From a virus: DNA of 38,153 bases. Location of the stretch: the IMG/VR virus record IMGVR_UViG_3300025012_000193, positions 1 through 38,153 of that record. One strand, given 5' to 3'. The notes under the pieces are model-generated. The model worked only from the letters and a program-made list of their open reading frames with translations, was not told the DNA's origin and did not search any database. The translations under genes were made by a program, and so were the position numbers. The stretch's first letter is position 1, and the number at the start of each line of letters is the position of its first letter. Shown one piece after another: positions 12,425-19,160 of this stretch.

Positions 12425-12635
12425 TGACAGGATTATCTACGAAATTGAGCAACTGAGGGACGCAAGTGACAGGGTTGTCTACGAAATTGGGCGACTGAGG
12501 GGCATTGAAGCCGATGCAAGGGCCGTGGTGACTTACTGGCAACGTGAGCCAAATAGTTGCTCATCGCTAACGCTAGCGGCGTTCCTTCGGAGGCTAGCTG
12601 GGAGAATCAAGGAAATTGAATCAGGAGGTAAATGA
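12411..12635 (+). CDS. Small coiled-coil protein with internal repeat (74 aa)
   Basis: ATG at 12411 is chosen (an in-frame ATG at 12387 lies inside the previous gene). Residues 5-30 contain two near-identical copies of S-D-R-(I/V)-(I/V)-Y-E-I-x-x-L-R, a heptad-like coiled coil duplicated at the DNA level. The rest is helical (SSLTLAAFLRRLAGRIKEIE). It ends with GGAGGTAA that serves as ribosome-binding site of the next gene. No family. Confidence 0.55.
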   Translation: MGIPSDRIIYEIEQLRDASDRVVYEIGRLRGIEADARAVVTYWQREPNSCSSLTLAAFLRRLAGRIKEIESGGK

Positions 12636-13027
12636 TGGGACAAGGACACTATACCCAACTAGGCTTTGGTGTGATTGATCCGCCGCTCTGCGGTGATGAG
12701 GATGCGTGGGATGAACTGTGGTGGAAAGCTGAGAAGACATTTCCAAAGTTGGCATACGGGTTGCGCCAAGCCTACGAGTGCGAGCCTGACTTCCTGCTGA
12801 TTTGCCTCGCTGTTGATGACGAGTTTTTGCAGGACGAACGAGGTGTCCCGGCACTGTCCGATGATTGCCCGCGAGTAGGCAAGCGGCAATGTCGCTACGT
12901 GGATGTTCCATCGCAGATCGTGTCGAGAGAGGTGCGCCAGCAATGGGCCTGGCTGAGAAAAGAGGCAGCCAAGTTCGCGGTTGTCTTGCCAGCCGGCAAG
13001 CTGGTATTGGCGGCCGATTGGGACTGA
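12632..13027 (+). CDS. Hypothetical protein (131 aa)
   Basis: Starts in an ATGA junction behind GGAGG, a very good ribosome-binding site. The 131-residue product is Trp- and acid-rich (DEDAWDELWWKAEKTF, LICLAVDDEFLQDE, QQWAWLRKEAAKF). I recognise no family. It sits among small accessory genes between the replication and lysis modules. Confidence 0.65.
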   Translation: MMGQGHYTQLGFGVIDPPLCGDEDAWDELWWKAEKTFPKLAYGLRQAYECEPDFLLICLAVDDEFLQDERGVPALSDDCPRVGKRQCRYVDVPSQIVSREVRQQWAWLRKEAAKFAVVLPAGKLVLAADWD

Positions 13028-13048
13028 GATAACCAAGGAATTTTCATC

Positions 13049-13342
13049 ATGCCGATGCTGAGCCTAGAAAAGCGCGAGCGGATTCTCGCCATGTTCCGAG
13101 AGGGCCACGGGCGAAACGAAATAGCACGGAAACTCAAGGTAGGACACTCGACCGTCACTGCCATCGTCAAGGCGGATCGCAAAACACCGGCGTACCTGAT
13201 GACGCAGCGGGACAAAGGGCGTATTGTGCGGCTTGCTGCCGAGGCGGCTATAGGGCGGACGCTGATGCTCGTTCAGGCGGGGATGGTCGCGGTGGATGAT
13301 GATTGGGCAGAGGAAGATTATAGATCGGAGCCGAAAGAGTAA
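13049..13342 (+). CDS. Helix-turn-helix DNA-binding protein (97 aa)
   Basis: A 97-residue protein with a resolvase/transposase-type helix-turn-helix in residues 8-42: RILAMFREGHGRNEIARKL followed by GHSTVTAIVKADRK. It is long enough only for the DNA-binding domain and an acidic tail, so it is a regulator rather than a recombinase. Sitting just before the lysis/structural half, it could be a late-gene activator, which is inference from position. Confidence 0.75.
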   Translation: MPMLSLEKRERILAMFREGHGRNEIARKLKVGHSTVTAIVKADRKTPAYLMTQRDKGRIVRLAAEAAIGRTLMLVQAGMVAVDDDWAEEDYRSEPKE

Positions 13343-13396
13343 AACCGCTATGGCCACTACCATGGATCAATTTGTCGCCGGAGGAGAGGTGAAGCG

Positions 13397-13693
13397 ATGA
13401 AACTGCCCGGATGGAAGCCGCTTGGTTTCGCGGTGTACGAACACGCCAGCGGCATTCGGGCTCACGCCTACGGCGTCTGCGGATTGTCACCCGGGCCGCT
13501 GGTGTGGGGCACGCAATGGCCAGAGTCGATGGTTCTCGATCGGTTCATCCGCCAAAACGGCGGGAACCGGCGACGCGGTGTGCTGGCTTGGGCGATGCAC
13601 TTGATGCGGAGCGGGAGATTCGAGGCCATGACACCGCTCTTGACACCCGCCCGCAAATTGGCTAGGCTACCCATTATTAGGGGAGTGCAATGA
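13397..13693 (+). CDS. Hypothetical protein (98 aa)
   Basis: A 98-residue protein behind a strong GGAGGAGAGG ribosome-binding site; a 16-codon ORF (start near 13350) lies just before it. The product has a strand-rich N-terminal half (GFAVYEHASGIRAHAYGV) and a basic C-terminal half (ARKLARLPIIRG). No family. The last codons contain a promoter candidate for the next gene. Confidence 0.6.
   Translation: MKLPGWKPLGFAVYEHASGIRAHAYGVCGLSPGPLVWGTQWPESMVLDRFIRQNGGNRRRGVLAWAMHLMRSGRFEAMTPLLTPARKLARLPIIRGVQ
13640..13668 (+). promoter_or_regulatory. Promoter candidate for the lysis/surface module
   Basis: A perfect TTGACA (13640-13645), 17 bases, then TAGGCT (13663-13668), which keeps the three most conserved -10 positions. 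Transcription would start near 13675, 15 bases before the ATG of the permuted-papain hydrolase gene. Confidence 0.45.
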
Positions 13694-14286
13694 TCCGACA
13701 GGTGATACCCTACGCCCAGTCGCGTGATCGAATCCAGAGCGGTGACGTGCTCTTATTCCGAGGCACGGGGTCCGTTGCGTGGTGCGTTTCCGTGGTCACG
13801 AAATCGCCCTACAACCACGCCGCTCTAGCCGCTTGGTGGGGCGACGTGCTGATGTGCGTCGAAACTCGCGGGCTGCGAAACGCTCGGGCTGTGGTGCTCT
13901 CATCGCAGGTACGGGCCTATCCGTGCCGAATCGACGTGTACCGTTATGCGTTGCCGACGAGGTTTCGGATCGAAACGCCATCTATAGTCCCGGGATCTCC
14001 GCTTCCCGCTCGGGCGGCGGCATGGGCGATTCGGAAAACTTGCACAACTTACGGATGGTGGGCAATCGTGCGAGCATTGGTCCAGAGGTTCCCTGGCTCC
14101 CGGCTGATCTGGCGGCCATCGACCAACGACACTCGGCCCGGCCCCTTGGATTGCTCGGCCTTGTGCTCTAACTCTTACCGCCATGCCGGCGACGATCTCT
14201 GCCCGGGGCTTTCGGATACGGATACGACGCCGGCTGATCTGGCGACATCGAAGAAACTCAATTACGTTTTCACGATCGGGAGATAG
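13690..14286 (+). CDS. YiiX/NlpC-P60-like permuted papain-fold hydrolase
   Basis: A 198-residue protein beginning IQSGDVLLFRGTGSVAW, then SPYNHAALAAWW with the candidate catalytic His43, VLMCVETRG, RIDVYRY and PLDCSALCSNSY with the candidate catalytic Cys155. This H-before-C order and the L-x-x-G-D-x-L-x-F-R-G opening are typical of permuted NlpC/P60 (YiiX/DUF830-like) hydrolases, which cleave amide or thioester bonds. It starts with a GGGGAG site in front of the lysis/surface module, so it might act on host peptidoglycan or lipids; no signal peptide is seen. It overlaps the previous gene by 4 bases. Confidence 0.75.
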   Translation: MIRQVIPYAQSRDRIQSGDVLLFRGTGSVAWCVSVVTKSPYNHAALAAWWGDVLMCVETRGLRNARAVVLSSQVRAYPCRIDVYRYALPTRFRIETPSIVPGSPLPARAAAWAIRKTCTTYGWWAIVRALVQRFPGSRLIWRPSTNDTRPGPLDCSALCSNSYRHAGDDLCPGLSDTDTTPADLATSKKLNYVFTIGR

Positions 14287-14288
14287 CA

Positions 14289-14498
14289 ATGGCTGGTCGA
14301 ATTCGGAGGGCGGTGGAGACGACGGCTGCGGACATTTCCGGGACGGCGGCTCTTGCCTCGGCCTTGCTCCAGGAGGCCATGGAACGCGGCCTGGAATTCT
14401 CGTTGACAATCTACGGCAAGGAAATCCCGCTAAAGCTGAAGTTGCGGGTGCCCGACGAATCGCCCGGAGCGGAGAACGAAGAGGCAGGCGGTAACTGA
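14289..14498 (+). CDS. Small hypothetical protein (69 aa)
   Basis: A 69-residue protein starting 2 bases after the hydrolase, behind GGGAG. A helical first half (AADISGTAALASALLQEAME) precedes a beta-hairpin-like stretch (LEFSLTIYGKEIPLKLKLRV) and an acidic tail. No family. Confidence 0.6.
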   Translation: MAGRIRRAVETTAADISGTAALASALLQEAMERGLEFSLTIYGKEIPLKLKLRVPDESPGAENEEAGGN

Positions 14499-14506
14499 GG
14501 AATGAT

Positions 14507-14523
14507 CGGGCGGTGTTCGCCCG
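14507..14523 (+). terminator. Hairpin after 14498, weak terminator candidate
   Basis: CGGGCG and CGCCCG pair around a GTGTT loop, followed by TTGCGGTTTGTTTC. The T content is moderate and interrupted, so termination would be partial. Confidence 0.35.
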
Positions 14524-14558
14524 TTGCGGTTTGTTTCACACACGAAAGGGTTAGGACA

Positions 14559-14894
14559 ATGGCAGGAAGAGTAGGCAGAAGTTGGAGCAACGACAAGGAC
14601 CTTATGGCCCGTGGCCGGCGCAACAAGCGATTCGAGAAACGGTCCAAGGACCTCGCCAAGGACTGCGGACTGGACTGGGTGACGCTCAACAAGTTTCGCA
14701 AGGACAACGAGGAGGATATCGGCACCCTTATGGTCAGTGGGTTCGATGAGACGCCGGCAGTGGCCATGAGGTCGAGTCGCCGGTTTCTCCAGGAGAAGGC
14801 CGCTGCGGCCGGGATCGACTGGACCGCCTTCTTGGAATTTCTCAAGGGGCTCATGCCGATCATCGCTTCCCTAATGGCGATGTGCGGAGCCTGA
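14559..14894 (+). CDS. Hypothetical protein with hydrophobic C-terminus (111 aa)
   Basis: ATG at 14559 is preferred over 14502 because AAAGGGTTAGGA lies just upstream and the extension spans the hairpin at 14507. The product has a basic N-terminal half (ARGRRNKRFEKRSKDLAK) and ends in a hydrophobic segment (LEFLKGLMPIIASLMAMC) that could sit at a membrane. No family is recognised. Confidence 0.6.
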   Translation: MAGRVGRSWSNDKDLMARGRRNKRFEKRSKDLAKDCGLDWVTLNKFRKDNEEDIGTLMVSGFDETPAVAMRSSRRFLQEKAAAAGIDWTAFLEFLKGLMPIIASLMAMCGA

Positions 14895-14907
14895 AGGAGA
14901 AACACCA

Positions 14908-15600
14908 ATGAAGCGAAATACATTCTTGCGTGTGTGGGCCGCTCCACTCGCCATGGCGGTTTGGATGGCAGCAGCTCTTTCGGACCCCATGGCGAGCGCG
15001 GCTCCACCTCCGAAGGCTGATGCGCCAGCGTTCACTGTCTCGGTATCGCCGGATGGCAAGACTCTTGTTCTCACGCCGGTTCCTCCGATGAAGTTCCGCG
15101 TGGTAGGCACCGGCCCCAACGCGGCGAACGGGTTCATCCCGGTTCTGGTCAACGACATCCCGGATTTGCTGGACTGGAATCTGCTGGTGACGTTCGGCGG
15201 ACAGCCTGGTCCGCAACCGAATCCGAATCCAGTTCCACCACCGCCACCTCCTCCGCCCCCACCGCCCGTGCCAACGGTGCTGTTCGGGATAATCGCCGAA
15301 GAAAGCAAGGAACGGACACCAGCTCAGGCCGTTGTGATTCTCAGCCCGAAGGTCGAGGCCCTGTTCAAGGTAGGCGGCGGAAAGCTGGAGATTGCCGATC
15401 CATGGAAGGATGACGGCACGCGGTACGATCTGGGCCCGGTGATGAAAAAGTACGTGGACCGGGCAATCGAACTCAAGATCAAGCCGGCCCTTTTCATCGT
15501 GTCGCCGGCAGGGGTGGTCTATTTCGAGGGCCCGCTCCCGGCGAAGCCTGAAGACGTGGAAGCCCTTATTGCCAAAATCAGGAAAGGAGGCCGGCCATGA
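14908..15600 (+). CDS. Secreted protein with signal peptide and polyproline hinge
   Basis: A 230-residue protein with a basic N-terminus, a hydrophobic core (WAAPLAMAVWMAAALS) and a likely signal peptidase I site after MASA, so it should be exported. A run of 11 prolines at about residues 110-120 separates a strand-rich N-terminal domain (FTVSVSPDGKTLVLTPVPP) from a C-terminal alpha/beta domain (KPALFIVSPAGVVYFEGPLP). It ends in an ATGA junction with the cysteine peptidase gene, suggesting joint action outside the cytoplasm. No enzymatic motif is visible. Confidence 0.75.
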   Translation: MKRNTFLRVWAAPLAMAVWMAAALSDPMASAAPPPKADAPAFTVSVSPDGKTLVLTPVPPMKFRVVGTGPNAANGFIPVLVNDIPDLLDWNLLVTFGGQPGPQPNPNPVPPPPPPPPPPPVPTVLFGIIAEESKERTPAQAVVILSPKVEALFKVGGGKLEIADPWKDDGTRYDLGPVMKKYVDRAIELKIKPALFIVSPAGVVYFEGPLPAKPEDVEALIAKIRKGGRP

Positions 15601-16319
15601 TTGACTCCTCAAACCCAACCATCGTTTATCCGAGCAACCGAATCGCCGGATGCTTGCCGCGAAAGTTTCGCCCCGGCGAGAAATGCCCGATGCTGGCCAG
15701 CCGGATCAAGATCATCCCGTCCGGCGATTGGGCCGCTGCGGCAAAAGAACTCGGCGACTCGCTTCGTCGCAAGGTTCCAGTGGTGCTGGACCAGGGGTCA
15801 ATCGGTTCTTGTGCGACGGAAGCTACAGCGGGCGATGTGATGATTAATCGCTCTATCGCTGGGTCCCCGTCCGTGTTGCTCAACCCTCTTTTCATCTATC
15901 ACCACACGTCGGGAGGCAGCGATAACGGGTCTTCAATCGACGAAAACCTGGCCTTTGTTCGTGACAACGGCATTGCCCCCGAGGCTGTGTGGCCGCGCTC
16001 GAAAGGATTTAGGATAAAGCCGCCTGCGGATGCTTATGAGGCCGCTAAGGACTTCAAGATCGAAGAGTTTTTTGACATCGGAACCGTCAACGAGTTCGTC
16101 TCGGCGTTGCTGAAAGGATTCGCCGTCGTCTTCGGATCAAACGGGCACGCAATCCTCGCCGTCCAGCACATGGGGAGTTACCCTCTTATCTTGAACTCAT
16201 GGGGTGACTGGGAGGACGGAGGCTTCGGCAAGTGGTGCTCGTACAACGCGATCAACTGGGGGTACGGTGCGTTTGCGGTACGGGTTCCATCACAGAACTT
16301 TTCCTCAATTGCTGCGTGA
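15597..16319 (+). CDS. Papain-family (C1) cysteine peptidase
   Basis: A 240-residue protein with the papain order of catalytic residues: Q66 and C72 (LDQGSIGSCATEA), H184 (NGHAILAVQHMG) and N200 (LILNSWGDWEDGGFGKW). The N-S-W-G-x-x-W-G-x-G ending is close to textbook for C1 peptidases, which cleave peptide bonds with a Cys-His pair. A GGAGG site and ATGA coupling tie it to the secreted protein upstream. No signal peptide is seen. Phage-encoded C1 peptidases are uncommon; a lysis, receptor-processing or virion-processing role is possible. Confidence 0.88.
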   Translation: MIDSSNPTIVYPSNRIAGCLPRKFRPGEKCPMLASRIKIIPSGDWAAAAKELGDSLRRKVPVVLDQGSIGSCATEATAGDVMINRSIAGSPSVLLNPLFIYHHTSGGSDNGSSIDENLAFVRDNGIAPEAVWPRSKGFRIKPPADAYEAAKDFKIEEFFDIGTVNEFVSALLKGFAVVFGSNGHAILAVQHMGSYPLILNSWGDWEDGGFGKWCSYNAINWGYGAFAVRVPSQNFSSIAA

Positions 16320-16327
16320 GGTGAACC

Positions 16328-16915
16328 ATGAATGGGATGCTGCTCAGTCTATTGTGGATGATCTGCGTACCAGAACCGCAGTTCATTCCGGTGCCCCAGT
16401 TTGTTCCGATTCCGGCGTTCAATTCACCCTGCCCCGGCGGCGTCTGCCCGGTTGAGGTAGCCCCAGCGAAGCGAACGGAACGCACCTGGGGCATCACAGG
16501 CTGGACGCAAGGCCGGTGTCCATCGTGCCCCGCCACGCCCCAGTATGGATGGATCGAGTCAGAAGTCGAGACCGTCGCCGAGGCAGCCTCGAAACTCCAG
16601 GGCTGGCGGGCGCTACCGGACGATGAGGTCAAGCGGTTGGCGGAGATCGTCGACGCGCCGGCGGTGGCCAAAGCAATCAGGCAGGAGTATGATATTGCTT
16701 CCTGCGGCATGGTTTGTACCGCGCACGGAAGTCGGCTCTACGACGTGTTCGAGGATGGATCGGTGGCGTTGGCGAAAGAACAAGGTGAGAGCGGAGGCTA
16801 CAGCAGCGGTGGCGGCTGGTATCCTGGCAAGTGGATTGGAAAGAGCGGAGGCTACAGCAGCGGTGGCGGCTGGTATCCTGGCAAGTGGATTGGAAAGATC
16901 GGAGGGCGGCGGTAA
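16328..16915 (+). CDS. Exported protein with C-x-GG-x-C motif and tandem duplication
   Basis: A 195-residue protein with a short hydrophobic start (MLLSLLWMICVPEPQ), a Pro/Phe-rich stretch and a CPGGVCP motif, then an AE-rich helical middle and a Gly/Tyr/Trp-rich tail. The tail holds two perfect copies of an 18-residue unit (S-G-G-Y-S-S-G-G-G-W-Y-P-G-K-W-I-G-K). The signal and composition suggest export or surface attachment. Small exported CxGGxC proteins remind me of planctomycete proteomes. No enzymatic family is recognised. It overlaps the following gene in a TAATG junction. Confidence 0.7.
   Translation: MNGMLLSLLWMICVPEPQFIPVPQFVPIPAFNSPCPGGVCPVEVAPAKRTERTWGITGWTQGRCPSCPATPQYGWIESEVETVAEAASKLQGWRALPDDEVKRLAEIVDAPAVAKAIRQEYDIASCGMVCTAHGSRLYDVFEDGSVALAKEQGESGGYSSGGGWYPGKWIGKSGGYSSGGGWYPGKWIGKIGGRR
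16788..16898 (+). repeat. Perfect 54-base tandem repeat, two copies
   Basis: The segment 16788-16841 recurs without change at 16842-16895 and the first bases of a third copy follow before the sequences diverge at 16899. The period is 54 bases, 18 codons, so the reading frame is kept. Identity at every base, including third codon positions, points to a recent duplication. Confidence 0.95.
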
Positions 16916-17174
16916 TGTTGATTCCGGTCAAGTATTACTGCCCGAAACGGTAGAGTGTCTTGCGGCGGCGTATGAGGACGCCCAGGGCGCGTCATTGGAT
17001 GATGGCGCAGCTTATGGCGGGGCTTTGTACGTTGCTCGACAACGACAGATGCGACCGCAAGGAGCAGCTTATCCAAAGGAGCCGGCGGTTGCTGCGTTGT
17101 TCGATGTTTGCGGACCGGAGCGAGAGGTTGGCCTTGGAAACCCGTACCGGCCGGGTGAGTATCCGGCGGGATGA
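16915..17174 (+). pseudogene. Frameshifted small gene
   Basis: A TAATG junction starts MLIPVKYYCPKR, which stops after 12 codons at 16948-16950. From there the -1 frame is open and protein-like to the TGA at 17172-17174 (TVECLAAAYEDAQGASLDD, then YGGALYVARQRQ and VGLGNPYRPGEYPAG) with a strong G-first codon pattern but no start codon of its own. Joined, they give a natural protein of about 85 residues (YYCPE-TVECL). A missing base near 16943 would explain it; no canonical slippery heptamer is seen at the junction. It may be a pseudogene, a sequencing error or recoding. Confidence 0.5.
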
Positions 17175-17181
17175 TGTAGTG

Positions 17182-17373
17182 ATGTCTTCTCGTTGCATAG
17201 ATTGCCTAGAGCCGATGCTCGACTCGGATGCCAAGATCACGTTGGTTTGTCCAATGTGCCAACGATTGAAGGGACGGCCCCCGATGCCAGTGCGGGATGG
17301 GCGGACGGATAAGCAGCGGCGCCCGGTGGTGTATCAAATGAAACGTGCGTTTTCCTACCCAGAACAGGAGTAA
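17182..17373 (+). CDS. Small zinc-ribbon protein (63 aa)
   Basis: A 63-residue protein with paired Cys (SRCIDCLEPM and LVCPMCQRLKG) forming a likely zinc ribbon and a basic C-terminal half. The frame stays open upstream to about 16951, but that part is Arg-rich and overlaps the better frame of the preceding gene, so ATG 17182 is chosen. The function is unknown. Confidence 0.55.
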   Translation: MSSRCIDCLEPMLDSDAKITLVCPMCQRLKGRPPMPVRDGRTDKQRRPVVYQMKRAFSYPEQE

Positions 17374-17377
17374 AGTA

Positions 17378-17656
17378 ATGCGTGGAATTCTGATCGTGCT
17401 GTGTGTCCTGTGCCTCGTCCTTCTCACCTCTACGGCAACCGCTGGCCCGCTGGGATTGCTGGAGCGTGGTAGCGGCTCTGCCTGCCATGGCGGATCGTGC
17501 GCCGTACCAGTGACGGTTACAATTGAGAAGGCTGCGGTGGTCGAGAAGACGAAAGCCGTCGCCAAAAGCGTAGTTGCCAAAGCCGAGGACGTGGTAGAAT
17601 TGGGAAAGGGTCGCGTGCGGAAGCTGATCGGGAAGCTCATCCACCGGCGGAAGTAG
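17378..17656 (+). CDS. Small exported basic protein with C-x-GG-x-C motif (92 aa)
   Basis: ATG at 17378 behind CAGGAG. The N-terminus is a classic signal peptide (MRGILIVLCVLCLVLLTS, cleavage after TATA), followed by SACHGGSCAVPV and an Ala/Val/Lys helix that ends very basic (RVRKLIGKLIHRRK). It is the second exported CxGGxC protein of this module. The amphipathic, cationic tail could interact with membranes, but that is inference. Confidence 0.7.
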   Translation: MRGILIVLCVLCLVLLTSTATAGPLGLLERGSGSACHGGSCAVPVTVTIEKAAVVEKTKAVAKSVVAKAEDVVELGKGRVRKLIGKLIHRRK

Positions 17657-17664
17657 AGGCAAGA

Positions 17665-17747
17665 TCGGTGGGTGCGATGGTTCCAGAGATTGTCTCAAGA
17701 GAGCGTCGGTGGAAAGCCGGCGCCATCGCACCCACCGAGTAACTCGG
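17665..17747 (+). promoter_or_regulatory. Intergenic structured element with two competing hairpins
   Basis: TCGGTGGGTGCGATGG (17665-17680) pairs perfectly with 17723-17738 over 16 bases; inside, TTCCA/TGGAA and a small GAGA/TCTC hairpin continue the fold. The last four bases of the long helix are shared with an alternative hairpin CCGAG, TAA loop, CTCGG (17735-17747). No T tract follows. The two folds exclude each other, as in attenuators, but this could equally be an mRNA-stabilising 3' structure of the gene ending at 17656. Confidence 0.5.
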
Positions 17748-17803
17748 TCCCAAAGTGAAAGCAATCAGCTTAGTCAAGAGCGTAGGGTTAGGGTCGCCAT
17801 GCA

Positions 17804-17832
17804 GCCCGGCCACGAGCAGCTCGTGGCCGGGC
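17804..17832 (+). promoter_or_regulatory. Perfect 13-bp hairpin upstream of 17856
   Basis: GCCCGGCCACGAG and CTCGTGGCCGGGC pair over 13 bases around a CAG loop, ending about 10 bases before the GAGGAG ribosome-binding site of the next gene. Without a following T run it is more likely an mRNA processing or stability element, or a protein-binding dyad, than a terminator. Confidence 0.5.
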
Positions 17833-17855
17833 GATTGGTGAATGAGGAGAACGCC

Positions 17856-18131
17856 ATGGCTAGACTAGAACATCCAACAAGCGTGCATAATCCTGGCACG
17901 CCAGACGATGATCTCCAGCCCGAACGACTCCAGGGGCGTCTCGCGTACCGAGCCAAGATGCGTCCCGAGGCCCCGTTTTCAATAAAGGATCGGATCGCCT
18001 GGTATGATGGCTGGTTCGATGAACCGCTTGGGATGTTCTACGGCCGCCCATCTCCGTCCGGGCGTGAACATTGGTTGGAGCATTGCCGGGCCAACCACCC
18101 GCGAAAACGAAAAGAGCAAGAGGACGAGTAA
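17856..18131 (+). CDS. Hypothetical protein (91 aa)
   Basis: ATG at 17856 behind GAGGAG; the open frame upstream spans the intergenic hairpins and is not used. The product has a Trp-rich acidic middle (FSIKDRIAWYDGWFDEPLG) and basic end. No family is recognised. It overlaps the next ATG by one base (TAATG). Confidence 0.6.
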   Translation: MARLEHPTSVHNPGTPDDDLQPERLQGRLAYRAKMRPEAPFSIKDRIAWYDGWFDEPLGMFYGRPSPSGREHWLEHCRANHPRKRKEQEDE

Positions 18132-18325
18132 TGGCTGACGCGGCGCATTGCTACGGTTGCGACTGTACGAGTTGCCGAGCGGCTACAAACAGTTGCGCCG
18201 TCTGGCAAGGACCACAATCGAGTCGAGAGTTCGCCCCGGATGAAACCAAGCAGCAAGCATCGCGGCGGGGATTCCATGAGTTTCTGGCAAGTTTGCCAAG
18301 GACGAGGTTCCCTCATCGGAAATGA
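18131..18325 (+). CDS. Small Cys-rich protein (64 aa)
   Basis: A 64-residue ORF in a TAATG junction with the previous gene. The first 25 residues hold five Cys (HCYGCDCTSCRAATNSC), a likely zinc-binding knuckle. The rest is basic and helical. No family. Confidence 0.55.
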   Translation: MADAAHCYGCDCTSCRAATNSCAVWQGPQSSREFAPDETKQQASRRGFHEFLASLPRTRFPHRK

Positions 18326-18395
18326 TTTACCGGACGGGCTGTGAAGAGAAACCGATATCTCAGCCAGGCACAGTGAGACGCAAAAGGGATTGCGG

Positions 18396-18665
18396 ATGAC
18401 CAACGATGAACGCGATGAGGCGATCAATGAGATTCGAGTCTCGGTGGCGACGATCGTGGCCCGGTGTCCAGGCTGCCAGGGCACGCTTCAAGAGCATCAT
18501 GTGGCCCTTGACGGCAACGGCTCCCGAGGTCTGAAGACCCGCGTAGCTGCTGTCGAGCAGCACGTCAACTGGCTATGGGGCTTGTTGGGTGCAATCGGGA
18601 CGGCTGCGATTACGGCTGTCGCAGGAGTGGGATTGATGCTGTTGGAAAAGTGGCTGGGAAACTGA
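18396..18665 (+). CDS. XhlA/holin-like membrane protein
   Basis: An 89-residue protein with an acidic coiled-coil first half (NDERDEAINEIRVSVATIV), a Cys pair (RCPGCQGT), a second helix (GLKTRVAAVEQHVNWLWG) and one C-terminal transmembrane segment (LLGAIGTAAITAVAGVGLML). This soluble-coil-plus-C-terminal-anchor layout matches hemolysin XhlA and similar holin-associated proteins, which take part in membrane permeabilisation at lysis. The neighbouring peptidases fit a lysis module. Confidence 0.65.
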   Translation: MTNDERDEAINEIRVSVATIVARCPGCQGTLQEHHVALDGNGSRGLKTRVAAVEQHVNWLWGLLGAIGTAAITAVAGVGLMLLEKWLGN

Positions 18666-18693
18666 AGGGTCTTTCGACTGGGAGGAAAGAACG

Positions 18694-18744
18694 ATGAGGA
18701 AGTTTCTGCAAAAGGGGTGGAATCCATGGCTTTGTCCTATGTGA
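18694..18744 (+). CDS. Possible leader peptide (16 aa) overlapping the next gene
   Basis: A 16-codon ORF behind an excellent GGAGGAAAG ribosome-binding site, with the sequence MRKFLQKGWNPWLCPM. It ends inside the next coding sequence (start 18726) in another frame. It may couple translation of that gene. The peptide itself matches nothing I know. Confidence 0.3.
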   Translation: MRKFLQKGWNPWLCPM

Positions 18745-19160
18745 CGTATCAGCGACTTCTTGAGCAGGAGTATCCCCAGCTACTCCACAATCGCCTGAAG
18801 CAGATCATGGTTGTTGAGAGTGACGGCCCCAAGGCAAAGCAAGAACTCTCGGATTGCAGGGCTGCTTGGGAGATTAGCGGCCGAACTTGGGGCAATATAC
18901 TTGCTCTGCACGCGAGATTGGCAGCGGCTTTGAAGCAGATCGAGGCCACGAAGACATCGGTAGACCAGAGCCTCGCAGACCTCGATTCTATGGCGACCCG
19001 GTATGCCGGCTTGCTGGCCGATCTTGAAACGGAGACCAAGGACAACCCCAGCAACCAGCGAGCGAAGGGGTGGAAACAAGCGGCCGATGAGATCCGAAGC
19101 GAGCACCAATTATTGCGGCTGCGAGCCGCAGCCGTGAAGACGTTGTTGGAGCAGGTCTGA
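18726..19160 (+). CDS. Helical coiled-coil protein (144 aa)
   Basis: ATG at 18726 (MALSYVTYQ) with AAGGGGTGG upstream; GTG at 18717 is an alternative. The product is long-helical throughout (LALHARLAAALKQIEATK, DSMATRYAGLLADLETE), typical of phage structural or chaperone-like coiled coils. No family is recognised. It shares a TGATG junction with the LamG-like gene, suggesting a virion or tail-fibre partner. Confidence 0.6.
   Translation: MALSYVTYQRLLEQEYPQLLHNRLKQIMVVESDGPKAKQELSDCRAAWEISGRTWGNILALHARLAAALKQIEATKTSVDQSLADLDSMATRYAGLLADLETETKDNPSNQRAKGWKQAADEIRSEHQLLRLRAAAVKTLLEQV

Noticed and set aside
17781-17795. Telomere-like GGGTTAGGG run
   Set aside because: Only two repeats are present in an intergenic gap, which is expected by chance in GC-rich DNA.
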